DNA of 64,000 nucleotides. Source: Euonymus europaeus (taxonomy: Eukaryota > Streptophyta > Magnoliopsida > Celastrales > Celastraceae). The notes beneath the pieces were generated by a model. That model saw only the letters and a list, made by a program, of their open reading frames with translations, was not told the DNA's origin and searched no databases. Location: positions 20,150,001 through 20,214,000 of the forward strand of contig OY756970.1 in NCBI GenBank assembly GCA_963580455.1, written 5' to 3'. This document shows, in pieces, positions 13,494 to 26,600 of this stretch (positions within the stretch are counted from its first letter, which is position 1; each line of letters starts with the position of its first letter). Made by a program: the position numbers and the translations under genes.

Positions 13494-13640
13494 TTTTATT
13501 TCTTATCATTATCTCTATACAGTCCAAAATTAGGAGGGTAAATATTAAATGAATAAATAATTTTATATATTTTATTTCTTATCATTGTCTCTGTACAGTC
13601 CAAAATTAAGAGAATAAATAATAAATTAAATATGCTTCTG
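13494..13640. repeat. 76-bp tandem duplication
   Basis: TTTTATTTCTTATCATT followed by a TCTC(T)ATACAGTCCAAAATTA-like block occurs twice, with starts 76 bp apart (TCTTATCATT at 13501 and 13577). There are a few substitutions between the copies. Confidence 0.8.
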
Positions 13641-15187
13641 GCGTGGATAGTATTCTCCGTATTGATGTCTGATTTGTAAATGAATCTGAATAGATTTAAA
13701 TAACCCTATTAAATTAAAAATATCCTAATAACCAAACAAAAATGTGAGAATGGATTCATGACACTGTCACTTTTTATAATTAGAGTGAAAGACACGCTTA
13801 TACAAAAAATATTAGTGAAATGGACTTGTAACAATTTTTTGCATATTTACTTTGTATTAAAGCATCAAAGATTGCAATTCGCTTTTATTAAATTCCAAAT
13901 ATTAGATCGTCATTCTCCTTTTACTAAATTCCAAGTAGGCAAGTTGGTATAGTCTAGGTTTTTTAAATAAAAAAAGGGGAAGAGGGTGCGGTTCGAATTT
14001 GAGATCAAATACAATTCAATTCGTCAACTTAGTTACTTATGGCATGTATAATTTATCTTTTTAACATTCAATGGTCTAACACTCAACAAATTGATTAGAA
14101 ATTGGTAACATTTATGTAACAAAGTGCTTTTATGTTTTAGCCACAACACAATTATTTAACAAAAGCAGTAAAAAAAACCTAATTACTAAATCTGGTACCG
14201 CAAGTGAGTACTAATGTTAATGCATGATTTAACTCTAACCAAGTTGGTTATTGATTAAATAACAATTCTGAATCCGGAATCAATCACAATGGCACTAAAT
14301 TTCTTAGGAGAGCTACCCAAATTCTAGGTGTCGCTATTGATTTTCAAATTAATGTAAGATGTTCTAAATTGTGAAATTGTAATATGTGAAATATTGAATT
14401 AATGTAGATTATATCTATCATTTGTAGGTAGGTAGGATTTTAATTGGACTAGTTTGTTTACCTATTAAAACAACACTCTTTGGTCTGTCCAATTACCTGA
14501 TACCCACCCAACAGCCCTAGTACATATACATACATATATATATATATACACACACACACTCTCTAACACAGGCCACTGGTTTATATTAAGCATATTTAAA
14601 TACCAGCATTTGTCATCGGCTTTTCGTATATGATATAAGGACGTTATAAAAATAATATAATAAACTTTCTTTGTTGAGGGTGAAAATGTTGTATAGCTCC
14701 ACCGACCTTTTCTTTTGACCCCCACCATCTGCTACTCTCATTCAAAGCTTCTCTCTTCTTTTACTGCTTTTATTATCTCCAAACGAGGCAGCCTGTTGAG
14801 TCGCTGTAACGCCAACACCTCTCTCCCTCTGTATAAAAGGCCAAGACTGACGATAGACAGTTCTCTCATTGAGTGCTTTGCTCTTGATGATGATGAGTTT
14901 GACGCATATATAATAGGAGTGGAGTATATCGTTCTATTTATCGACTCGTGGGACTTGCACTACTTCTATCGGTTGTCACAACTATTATGTAGAGGTGACA
15001 TTTTTAGCTATGAAGATCATAAAGAATCATATGCGCAATCGAATGGGAATGAGAGATCAGTTTTTATATTATAATTTGATTGTGTATATTGTGATGAACA
15101 AACTAAATGAGATAAGTAATAAAATAACGTTTTCAATATGAAAACACTTCGTGAGCAGTTGTAAGATTAACACAAGTAAGTGGAACT

Positions 15188-15302
15188 TTCACGTCTTTTC
15201 TTATTATGTCAAGTTTTGCGTTGTCGGATATTATTCTTTTTTACTTTCACGTCTTTTCTTATTATGTCAAGTGTCGGATATTATTCTTTTTTATTTTGAT
15301 TT
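15188..15302. repeat. 58-bp tandem duplication
   Basis: The block beginning CACGTCTTTTCTTATTATGT occurs at 15190 and again at 15248, each followed by GTCGGATATTATTCTTTTTT. The second copy lacks a short internal stretch. Confidence 0.85.
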
Positions 15303-15660
15303 TCAATGAGAAATTAGACAATTTTCAGAAAATAGTCCTAAAAAAATTCGGGCACGAAACCCGTCATACTTTAGGCACCTTGGTCTGAATTCCTAGCTCC
15401 GCCCCCTGCCGATCATCCAGTTGAAGGTCCGAGGACGAGGTAGCCTTCAAGCACATTGGCATCATGCTCCCTTTATTCAGGAAGCTAACAATATCTTGCT
15501 CAAATGAGTATTCCAAATGAAATATCAGAGTCCTGTTCCTGCAAAAGTAATAAAAAAAATTCGATAAAAGAGGGGGGCTATAAATCGATGAAGTTCATAT
15601 CATCATTTGCAGTTTTTCACTTGTCATCAGTATAACAAAACCCCAAGTGACGTATAATAT

Positions 15661-15718
15661 ATGGAGATGTTCATTAATGGACAGATGATATGGAGATGTT
15701 CATTAATGGACAGATGAT
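15661..15718. repeat. 29-bp perfect tandem duplication
   Basis: A 29-bp unit starting ATGGAGATGTTCATTAATGG is present twice back to back, at 15661 and 15690. The identity suggests a recent event. Confidence 0.9.
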
Positions 15719-16124
15719 CAGGAGATATACAGACACTCTCAATAGTCACTCAAATTAAAGGAAGACGTTCATATCCATATATATTCCGGATCCATGAACA
15801 ATTAATCTCAACTTCAAACTCAATCCTTCCAGTTCAACAGTTTATACACACACACACGTGTAGTATTGAAATCCGACACCCAGAATCCAATTAATCAATA
15901 TATAATTATATAGATATATGGAGGAGCAGGAGGTATATATAAGCATATCCGAGAAAACCTAGCTATTAACAGACACGTTTGCCGTCGTACGTCTTTTTTT
16001 TTTTATTTTAAAAAAAAAACAGATATGTTTGCTGCCATAAATGGGTATTACAATTTAGAAGAAAAGTAGATCTATCTGTAAGCAACCCATAACCCTAGAA
16101 ATTAAACGTTTTCATGGTAATTAC

Positions 16125-16182
16125 CTTTATGTTGCAATTTCTTCTCTTCCTCCTCATCTGTTTCTTCCATTTTATGGTTCAT
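16125..16182 (-). CDS. Candidate first exon of a small unidentified gene
   Basis: On the - strand a TATAAAT box (16290-16281) stands about 100 bp before an ATG at 16182. The leader is rich in CT, as in many plant 5' UTRs. The ATG opens a 19-codon acidic/basic frame (MNHKMEETDEEEEKKLQHK) ending at AAAG|GTAATT, a fair donor site. I could not find a convincing continuation: possible acceptors near 16098 and 15545 both run into a stop within a few codons. It could be a short-peptide gene, a non-coding transcript or a relic. No family was recognised. Confidence 0.25.
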
Positions 16183-16280
16183 GTTGCAAGAGTAATGAAG
16201 AAGAATCAATGTGTAGGAAGAAGAGAGTGCTTCTATATATATAATGTTTTATGATGAGAAGAGTGTAATGATGAATGGTT

Positions 16281-16290
16281 GTATTTATAG
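16281..16290 (-). promoter_or_regulatory. TATA box of the small candidate gene
   Basis: CTATAAATAC on the - strand, about 100 bp upstream of the ATG at 16182 and followed by a CT-rich leader. It is an inference from motif and spacing only. Confidence 0.35.
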
Positions 16291-17697
16291 GCAAAAAAGC
16301 TACCCTTCATAACTATCCAGCCCAAAATATAGTATTATTCAAATGTGTGATGCTCGAGGTTTCAAGTAAAACCTAGAGATTAGAATTATTAGGGCCTCCT
16401 TTAAAGGATAGATATAGGTGATCGTGACACCACGTCCACGTTTACCACTTGCACCAGCCAGTACTGTATCGAGCCACTAAATTTGAAACAAGTAGGACTG
16501 GTTCGAATGTAGCTTTCTGTCGGACTTAATATGGGAACAGACCCACGCTGCACTCACATGCATGCAGAGTGAATTCCAGAGGCATTGGTAGTCTATTTTT
16601 CTGGCTTTCTTTCGAGAGCTTATAACAAAACTCCAATTTCACGTGGTGTTCGACTGCTTGATAGATATTGCCAATTTTGTTTGTACTGTCTTTTGTTTTT
16701 CTATTTTAATTTGCGCTACTAGTTGCTGCGACTCCTGCCATGCTCCTTTGATTTAATGGTTTCTCTAAAATTTGCCAACGTCTATATCTGATGGAATGGT
16801 CTTGTTCCTTTAAACAATCTAACGGGGAGATTTTTTAAAATATATTATGTGAAAAGTAAAAGTTTTGTGATGAAAATGTCGACGGCATTATTAGGTTATT
16901 AGCATTCGTAGAATGATATTATTACTAAGACCAAAATAGTCTATTTTTTCGTACAACGTTATCGCCTCATCTTAAAATTTCATTTGCGAAAACGAAATCG
17001 ATATGGACATCATTGAAAACAACATGAAACAAAACTAAACAGGAAAAAAAAGAACAAAACAAGCACGATGACTGCTCGTAACATTACTTAATTACTTCGC
17101 AGTTCTCGCACCGAATAAGCATATCTCAATAGTTCAACAATTCCGTACTTTAAACCTTCGAATAACTTCAGATTCAGTACTAATACTAACTTCCCTAGTC
17201 AAAATAATGCAATCTAGGTTCGAATCTTCCATGGCTTGTATGAAATCAGCCTCAACTCTCAACTCCTCCAGCAACATCGAAGTTCTTCAACAGGGGCAGG
17301 AGGGAGGGGAGGGGCGGTTAGTAGTAAAAACTGACTTATCTTCCTACAAAGCTATCCTTCAAAACACGCCAGAAACATGTCTACAGCATAATTTATATGT
17401 AGATTTAAATTCAAAATACATAAAACTGATGCTAATAAATTATATATAAAAAAAAGAATAAAATTAAGAACTAATGTATACCATGGTTAGTCTGTGCATG
17501 TTCTACTCAAAGATCAGAGAAACTGCTAGGATGAGCAAAATCTCTTTACAAACCAGTTCAAATTGACAAAGACACAAATGTAGCACCACACAGTGTCGAG
17601 AGAGAGAGAGAGAGAGCTAATATGATCAGCAGAGACTGAATACCAACTGTTGCAATAGTGTCTTCGGACCAAGCCTACATTCACAAGAATGTCAATG
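16291..17697. other. Spacer and 3' region of the PP2A-A gene
   Basis: There is no recognised gene. The part next to 17697 is probably the PP2A-A 3' UTR, with a GA microsatellite at 17598-17616. The rest is AT-rich unique sequence. Confidence 0.5.
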
Positions 17698-20600
17698 TTA
17701 CTCGTTGGACATCATGACATGATCAATCGACTGCAGTGCTTGGTTGGCAAAAAAATGGACATCAACGTCTGGATCCTCACTGAGCTCAACCAAGCAGGGT
17801 CGAATAGTCTTCTCCACCACCTTTTGCAGTCGTTTACAATCAGAGAAGGGTACACAATAAAAAATAAGAAACAAAAACAGACATGTTAAAGAGGGGTGCA
17901 CAAAACCCGACCCAAACCGCCTAAACCCGATCCAAACCCACATACTTCAGATAAGATATAGTTCTACATTTTTGATCCATTTTATATAATGGATCGGTTA
18001 TAAGTGATTGGTTAATCCGAACCCATTTAACCCAACCCAACCCCATATAGTGAAGTTATGACGAATTTTAATTTGTGGGTTGAATTTGAACATGATTAAT
18101 TGATTATGTCTTGTTGTCTTATGTCTAAGAAGGAAAGAAATTTGAAGTTAAAATTATATATATTGAGTCATTGATAACATGAGAATCTTGATAGTCCAAT
18201 GGTAATTGGTTAATGTGTACCCGACCCCAAGCCACATGAAACCGACCCGACCCAATCCACATAAAGCTAAGGTCAATTAAGGGTTGGGTGTATGTAACGT
18301 GAACTTATGTGAGTCGGATGAGGTGTTGGGCCCAAGCCCACCCATGTGCACCCCAATGTTAAACGATTATAAAGCTGGACAAATAAGCACTCACCGACTG
18401 ATCAACTATAGGAATCAGTGACTCCAGCACCTTTGCCACATTGAATTTGACGTTGGGTACTCTGCAAATATGAGATTAAGACAAGCAGTCAGAAGCCATA
18501 AAAATTGTGTTAATGTAGAAAACAAAATCCTCTACGTTGGGTCTATATTCCACTTATACAGATACCTGTCCTTTGATGCATTGACGACTGCTGGCAACAA
18601 TTTATAACATGTAATTTCCGGGCCCATAACAGGGGCAAGGAGAGAGATAGCATGTATAACGGTCATTCGATGTAAATAATGCGAATTGTTTACCATCTCC
18701 AGCACCTGAAAAGTCAAATACCCACTTCAATGACTTTAGACTACAAAGAAAGAACAGAGAGAGAGTTCACACATGAGGGCCCAATGTGAAATTCAAGCAT
18801 TCAAAAACTTCTTCAACTAAGGTGTTAACGGTCGGTTTTAGTAGATTTTTTGACATATTTTAGCCAAATTGTTTTAGTCAATTTTCGGTTGGTATGTTGG
18901 TTTTTTATTGGTTTTAGTGTTTTCCTTTTTAAAAAAAAAAGATCAAACAGCTCAGTTTTGATCGGTTTCGATTTTGTAGTTTTTTTTACAGTCCTAACTT
19001 CAGCACCTCTCATATCATTATTTTTATATTTTAACCATTATAAACCACAATAAGTATAAAAACAGAGACACAGAATTTATCCACAAAGCCAAATTGACTT
19101 CTAAAAGCCTCTAGAGAGCCTGAAAATAAACTTTAAGAATCTCATTGCAAGATGCCAGACATAAATACCAAGTCATAGGAAGCACTTTCTACAAGATCTA
19201 AGCAGTCTTGTGCATGAAAGCAAGGTTGAAGATTCCAGCATTTAATTCAACACAGCAATCCCTATCTTATTATCATTTTCCATGTTGCTAAGCCAGAAAA
19301 ACTGATGGCCGATGGGAAAGCTGTTATAAAGGAAGGTCCAACTCATTGTACAAACCTGAGGGATTATGTGCTGCATTGCCCAATCCAGACCAAATTCTTC
19401 AGCAAGGCGTTTTAAATTGTTAGCAGCAGCATCTCGAATTGAGTAAACCTGCAAAGGAAACCAAGCAAAATTTCCCCAAAATTGGATAAAGCTGACTTCA
19501 TGACCATGTGATACTCAAATATTTATAACAAATACGGGAAAGCCTTACCATACTATAAATTTAAATGAGGACAAGCAGGCAGACAGACAACATATACAAT
19601 AGAAATTTTTTGAAAGTACGCAAGTAAAGTGTAACCATAACTTATTTTCCCCCTTCAAGGATGCTAAGGTGTCACACAATTTTTATACTCCACATATACA
19701 CAAAAGCCGACCAACAATAATGAGATTTAAATAAAAAAGAACCAAAATGCAAATATAACATAGTCGCAATCAATCAGCGATTTCATGTTAATGGCAGAAC
19801 ATGCAAGTTCACTTATGCACGCCATATGACCTTATCCAGTGCCTGTTAGGCACTAGGATTCTAGCTCTCCTCCTTTCTTCTTATGGTCTATTTGTCTTGT
19901 TGACACACAAGAGAGGTTTGCACATAACTTTCCATGTCTTCTTTCATCTGAAGCAAATAAAATCGAGCGCCAAGCAAGGCCATTGTTCGGTGCTGACTGG
20001 GATCCCAGCGAGTGTGGTGACCACAAACATCATAATGAACAAAGGTTGATCAATTGAGCATGAAACTACCATGAGCGAAGGCTGATTAATTGTAACATTT
20101 CTTCTGAATGAAACCAGTTAAAGCAATATGGAAGTTTCTTAATATTAAACTGCTGACATACGAGCCAGGAGAAGAGAGACCTTATCCTGCAGCCACTGCA
20201 TGCAAAGGGAGCCAAGTTTATCGTCAAAAAACCCTACACCCAATTGGCTAGCCAACAAAGGAATATAATCGATAATTGCAAGGCGAACTCTCCAATGTTT
20301 ATCCTCTGCAAGCTCAACAATGGCTGGTAGCAATGAATGGGACAACAAATCAATTCCAATAACCTGCAAAAACAATTTTATTCAACATCTTCAGCAACAC
20401 AAAGAAACACGTTTGAGTAAATAAGTATTTGTGCAGAACAATGCGTGGGAAACACATTGTTTTTAATAGTGCAAAAATGCATTTAAGATGACTGAAACAA
20501 CTTTATGAGTTTGGGCCTAAATCCCAAAGCAAAACCTATTGCCAGACAATTAAGTTTCAAATATCATTTCCATGATTCAGTGTCAAACATCAAGCTGCGT

Positions 20601-23600
20601 AAAGCCAAGGTTCGCTCCCTTATCATCGAACCTGATTCACTTGATCAAGCTTGCTGATAATGTTGAGGCGTACATCGGGAAATTCATCCTTCAAAAGGGA
20701 GAGAAAAGTTGGAAGAAGCTGCTCGATGGTTGCATCCTGCATTTAAAAAAAATATATCAATTCTGAATGTGCTATGTGTGAAACTTCCCCAAACGTGACT
20801 TCAGAACTGGAAAAGATACCCCGCAAAAAACCCCAAAACAAGCAAAAGATTATGCTTTGCTTATATAACCAGAAACTGCATTGCAACTTGAAGTATAACA
20901 GAAATTGTACAAGAAAAAAAAGAATATGGTGTCTCCATCAAAGGGCCAAATTTATAAGAATGCACAGAATAACGTTTAAATGATCCCATAATGAAATTTA
21001 AAAAGGTCTAAATTTAAACAACGAAATTGTGTTTAAATGATACCATCACGAAATTATCTTGTTTTTTCAAGGCTCCAAATTGTGTTTCTTTCCAGTCCAA
21101 GAGATTTTTTCTTTCAAAAGATCCAATGAAAGTGCAAAGAACTTCCATTTAGTCCATCAAATCCAGGCAAAGAAAATCAGCAATCCCAAATTCATGAATG
21201 ATCACCAAATATGACGCTTTGTGTTACCATACAAACAGAATTAGAAGGTAGTGTGAATTCAATTGCATGACGCTTAAATTTCTTCTTTACTATGAACATG
21301 AACGAGTTTAAGAATTACAGTCAATAATGGAACATCATGCCAACTAACAGCTCCTGGCAAAAAAAAGTTCGGAAATAAGAAACCTCTCATCATGATTAGC
21401 ATTAATTGCCTTTTACAGGGGCGTTGGGTGGCCATATTACTGACCCCTTCTGATGAAGTGTGCCATTTGGATAAAAAAGTGACAGTTGACAAAAAAAAAT
21501 ATAAGCATGATCAAAAGGGTATAGCCTTTTGGGCACAGAATTTTCTATTTCTACTAAAAAAATGATAAAGAAAACAATAAACACAATGTATACTTTAGAA
21601 TGGGGAGTAGAAAATTGTGAACGAAGCTACAACACAAAAATCAGTATAGTTCACAAAATTCAGCTATAATAATAATAATCTTTGCAAAATTACAAGAACA
21701 CAATGTCCCAGCTCTCCAATGATAATAAGTTAATTCATTAGTCAATAAGTTCCTCAAATAATTCCCATTCAGAAGAAACCTCCTCTAATAATCTTAAATG
21801 ATGGCTCTCCTAGAACTATACTCAATACTGAAATATTTTCCCATATTTCTCACCAAGATTTGACTGCAAAGTGCACTAAATGACAGACTTACCTTCCCTA
21901 ACACAGGAGCCATTCCCATTATAACAGAGGCCAAAGCAGAGCGCACATGCTGGGAAGAATCTGATGATAATTCCTGCCAAAAAAAAAACGAGTGGTGTGA
22001 AGAATGAGAAGAAATGCTTACATCACAGCCAAGTGAAAACTTCAATCCACATATATGTATACATATATATATACATAAAAGCACCTTCACACGGGGGAGA
22101 ATATGTTGGATGGCAAGATCGGGACTTAAAATCTGGCAAAACTTAGTTACTTTGCCAGCAGCTGCAATACGTACTTCAGCCTCATTATCACCAAGTAACC
22201 GCACGTATGCAGGGGCTAAGTTCATCCTTCAAAAAAAAAAAACTCGCAATAAAAATAAAAGACAGACAAAAGGACTGCATCACCAAAAACAGTAAATTTA
22301 AAAATAAATAACCTGATATATACAAATGTATTTTTTTGAACGGAAACCTGATATATACAAATCCATCAATATACACTAGCTACAAGGTCATACAAGAATA
22401 GTTGTTTATGTGTATACACGTATGTGAACGCTTACAAGGTTCAATAAATCCTGAAGATAATAATTGCAATAAATGGTAGACTTCTAGGGAGTATACTTCG
22501 TCAAAGGCATCCATAGTCGTGGCATCTATTTAAAATAAGTGGAACAGAACGAGATGTTCAAATTAGATGGGATGAGAGGGGCGGAAATGATTTCACCATG
22601 AAATTGTTCCCATTTTGAATCTCAACCAATTAAGTGGGGACCCTAATTTATATTGTGTATTTATTGTAATTCACTTAGATGGTTGAGATTCAAAGTGAGA
22701 ATAATTTCATGGTGAAATCATTCTACCCCCTCTCATCCCAAATTAGATATACCTCGTGGCTTCTGGCCCTACAGCTTCACAGAGCTCATATAATTGATTT
22801 GCAACCATATAGCGTACACGCCATGACTTATCCTGTTCAAAAACAATTAAAGAAAAAAATGATAAAATCATAATGATGGTTAATGTCAGCTGGTGAGGAA
22901 CACATTGCATATTTAAATTAAACAGTGGTAAGTACTAAATTCTCCCTATATTGTTCCCTAAATTCTCCTTCTTCCTATATTGTTCATTGAAGCTTCAATT
23001 TCTACTCACAATTTTCACAAGCTTTTTCATTAGCACTATGGTTTTGATAATGCAATTTAAAAAATTTAATACTAGAAAAGATATTTAATCAGCACGCACA
23101 GTAACATCAATTAGTCAACACCACATGGCATACCAAGAAGTGAAGTTCGAAACAAATTCATAACATAAAGAATCAAATCTTGTTTCAAAGTAGCATATCA
23201 AAAGGCAAAGATCTTGAAAATTTCCCCAAAAATGGCTATAATGCAAAGAGCAAATATAAATGCCAACATATGACTAATTTTAAAGAACATGCATATAGAC
23301 ATCTCAAAATAACAACTCTACAAAACTTTGGCAACATATAAAACCTTTTGTCTTAGAAGATATAAAACTTGTCATCGACTAAACAAATTAAAATATCCAG
23401 CATAACATACCTGAGAGAAATTGACAATAACAGGGAGAATATGTGCAACACAATCCTGAGGTTCCAATAATTTGCCAAGTGCAGCACAACCCTCAACAGC
23501 CAATAACCGTACAGAATCTTGATCTGAGATATATATATAGATTAAGCAGATGTAGTTGTACATTTACATATACACCACAAACTCAATGCCAAAAATTGAA

Positions 23601-26600
23601 ATCCATAATGTACATTGATAATGCATATGATCAGTCAGAATAAAAAGGTATAACCATTATTTTATGTATATACAATTCTATATCACATATTGCATAACCT
23701 AAGTTATTTATGAACCAGTATTGTCATGCGTACCTAGGTGCAAAGGCGAGGAGCCAGTTGGGTTGGGAGCCTTTTCACCCCCTAGGCGAGCAAGTTCTAA
23801 AGGGGCTCTCCTTTGGCACAGGAGAGCGCCTTTCTGGGACTAGGAGAGTGCCTTTCTGAGCCTTTTCTAAATTCTGTTTGATTGGCGTTCTTTTTGGGTT
23901 TGCACATTGGACCTTTATTTGTTTGGGTCTTTATTTGTTAGGCTAAGGTACAAAAATGGATTAATAAGGCCTTATCTCTTCAAAAAAAAAAAAAAAAGCC
24001 CTAGAAACTAGTCAAACTACAAGAGTGAAAAAGATATTGATTGAGAGAAATCATCAGACCAGCAGCAAATCTCTCGCCTCTCAGTTCAAAGACTCCGAAC
24101 AGGTACGAGTCTCAATCCCTTCTATATCTTCTACATCTTCCTCTCCTCTTCTTACACTACCAATTATCAGCTAGATTTCCAATTCTACTTCTCATTCTCA
24201 ACCATTGATGGAGGTAGAATGGTAGATGAAGAGTTATAAAAAATTCAATCAAAGGAAGAGACAGATGAGGAGGAGGATCAAGAGATTAAGGTTGATTACA
24301 CTTTGAATGATGAGTTCGAGAAGCTTGGGTGGTAATGATGGTGACAATGATGAGGATAAATGAATATAATTTTGTTCTTGTAGTACCTTAATTCTATGAC
24401 TTTGTTAGTTGTTTTCTTTGTTTTGTCATTTGTGTGCTATTTACTATCTAACTTGTGACTTGACTTGCGTTATGAAACTTCTTTTTATGCTTATAATATG
24501 CGTGACTTGTATTATTGTCTTAATTGCACCTAAGGCCCTAAGAGGGTCTTAGCATCTCGAGTGTGCCTTGCACCATTGACAACACTGTTATGCACCGGAT
24601 ATGTAAAAAAAAATTGAAACAATATATATATATGATAATGGAAACTTCCAAGAAGGCAAAAACATATTCCCCAATTCCTCTAGAAATGGGTTTTTGAATT
24701 GTTAACTTGTTCAATCCCTTATCAGAAACTTCCAGTTTTAAAAGACTGAGGATCCGTGAAAAAATTCAGGTGACATGTTCAGGTATCACTTTCCTAGGAT
24801 ATGTACAAAAGACTTCCGATTTCAAAATATTCAAATAAAAATATAGGTCCAACCATTCATGTCAGAAATAAAGGAGTTGTCATACTATGAAGAATAGCCA
24901 AAAACTCAAAAAGTTATTTTGATGATAAGTGCAAAAGAGATTATGTAAAATCTTCCATTCAATCATAAGAACACTAATGCATGGGCAGTAAAACTGTCAG
25001 ATAAAATACGCAGGAAATGTTTCCGATATTAGTCATTTCAGTAACATCATGTATCATAAATAATTCGCAAACATGATGAAGAAAAGTAACTTTCATAATG
25101 ATCTCAAGAAACAGATTGATTCCAACATAGAGCAAAACAAGCACAATATATATGTGTGTGTGTGTAACATATATTTGGAATTAAGGCTTCTTCTTGTTGT
25201 TGTACTTAAATCGACCACAACCCACTAAAAAAAATACAAAATAAAGAACAAAGTTACTTAAACAGCTTTAGCATTAATGTAAAAGACAGCCCAACCATGA
25301 GATAAGCTCATAATATACAAAATCACAAAGAAATCAGAAATGTCATTATGTTAATTAAGATATCGAAAAGCATATGAAGCAAAAAAACAAGGTCGCAATC
25401 AATTTCCAAATTTAGAATTGTGCCCAACAACGAAACTTGCAATCCATTCCAGAGTTATGAAACATGGATATGGATAAAAGATGGGGATACCAAACCATAA
25501 GACTATCTCAATATAATTTGGGTTCAGAAGTCCAGTCAAACATTACTACTTGTAAGGGAAAAGTATACCAAACTAAAGAAAATGATTAAGGTTTGGGAAG
25601 TTCTCAGGAATTTAGGTAGGTTGCATTCTCACCTGCTACACATGCTCACTTAAATCCATCTTCGACACCCATGCTAGCCCAGCTCAACAATTGAGGACCA
25701 TGTTAACTTCATGGCCTTCCATCTTCCACATTGAAGTAATATATGATGGACGTCTTATTGTTGCACTTTTGTGGTTTCAGCTAATAGTCCATCCCTAATT
25801 TGCATTTACAATCCACATTATACTCTGATTAATGGTCAAAGGATTTAAAATCCATAAATTCCCCTTGGCAGCATTCGGAAGTTCCAAGTAGGAAGACATT
25901 TTTTGGGGGAATGGATCAAATTTTATAGAACAAATTATTTTCACATTTGTATAGGTTATCCTAGAGACCATCACTCACCCAATTAATGAAAACTGCATTA
26001 ATGTGCAAACACACTTTGTTCGACAAACAATTAGCAATGAGATAAGTTGACATGATCCCTTAAATGATGACTTAAGCACCAAAGCTAATTTAACGGGCAT
26101 CATCAAAATTTATAAAACACATAAACTACATACCATCCTGTGTAAGATTGTCAAATATTGACATGATTTCGGACTTCAAATGAGCAGGTTCAACTGTTGC
26201 AGCAAACTTTCCCAGATTAGAAGCAGCAGACCTCCTAACCATTGGCATGTCATCCTGACACAGCTTCCCATATATTGAAAGCAGTTCTGTCTTCACCCTT
26301 TCCGGGACACTTGGGTAAGCAATATGAAACAGACCACATGCAGAAACTCGAGCTGTAAACCATTCGCCAGCTGCCAATCTCTGTAGATTATAAAGCAAAG
26401 AATTTAAAGTATTTTTAAAAAAAGTTTAAACAGAAAGAAATGAAAGTGAAAGAGCTCCATTCCAAATCAAGCAGCACGATGTACTAATGGCCTTTATACT
26501 TTATTTTTCTCGCATTTAAGTTCTTTAAACAATATGTGTGTGTGTGTATATATATAATAATGTCACGTTCTCAAGTGGTAAAGGAAGCCATAACAACTTA

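Larger units (their letters stand above)
13182..16124. other. AT-rich spacer between GDT1-like and PP2A-A genes, left part
   Basis: From 13182 to about 13350 this is the GDT1-like promoter and 5' leader. It then holds low-complexity AT-rich DNA: a 76-bp tandem duplication (13494-13640), a TA/CA microsatellite (14523-14559), and a TATAAAAG box at about 14834 in front of an unrecognised frame (GATGATGATGA, 14887). Short tandem duplications occur at 15188-15302 and 15661-15718. I recognise no protein family. Confidence 0.5.

Noticed and set aside
13936..14005. Possible SINE: TTGGTATAGTC and GGTTCGAATTTGAG boxes
   Set aside because: The A box lacks the final G, the B box is poor after GGTTCGA, and the spacing is broken by an A-rich run.
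14715..15074. 119-codon frame behind a TATAAAAG box
   Set aside because: It has no known similarity, its start lies upstream of the TATA box, and its composition looks like translated AT-rich DNA.
17664..17682. TCGGACCAAGCCTACATTC resembles mature miR166
   Set aside because: It has an extra base and several mismatches, lies in the 3' flank of PP2A-A, and no matching star arm forms a hairpin nearby.
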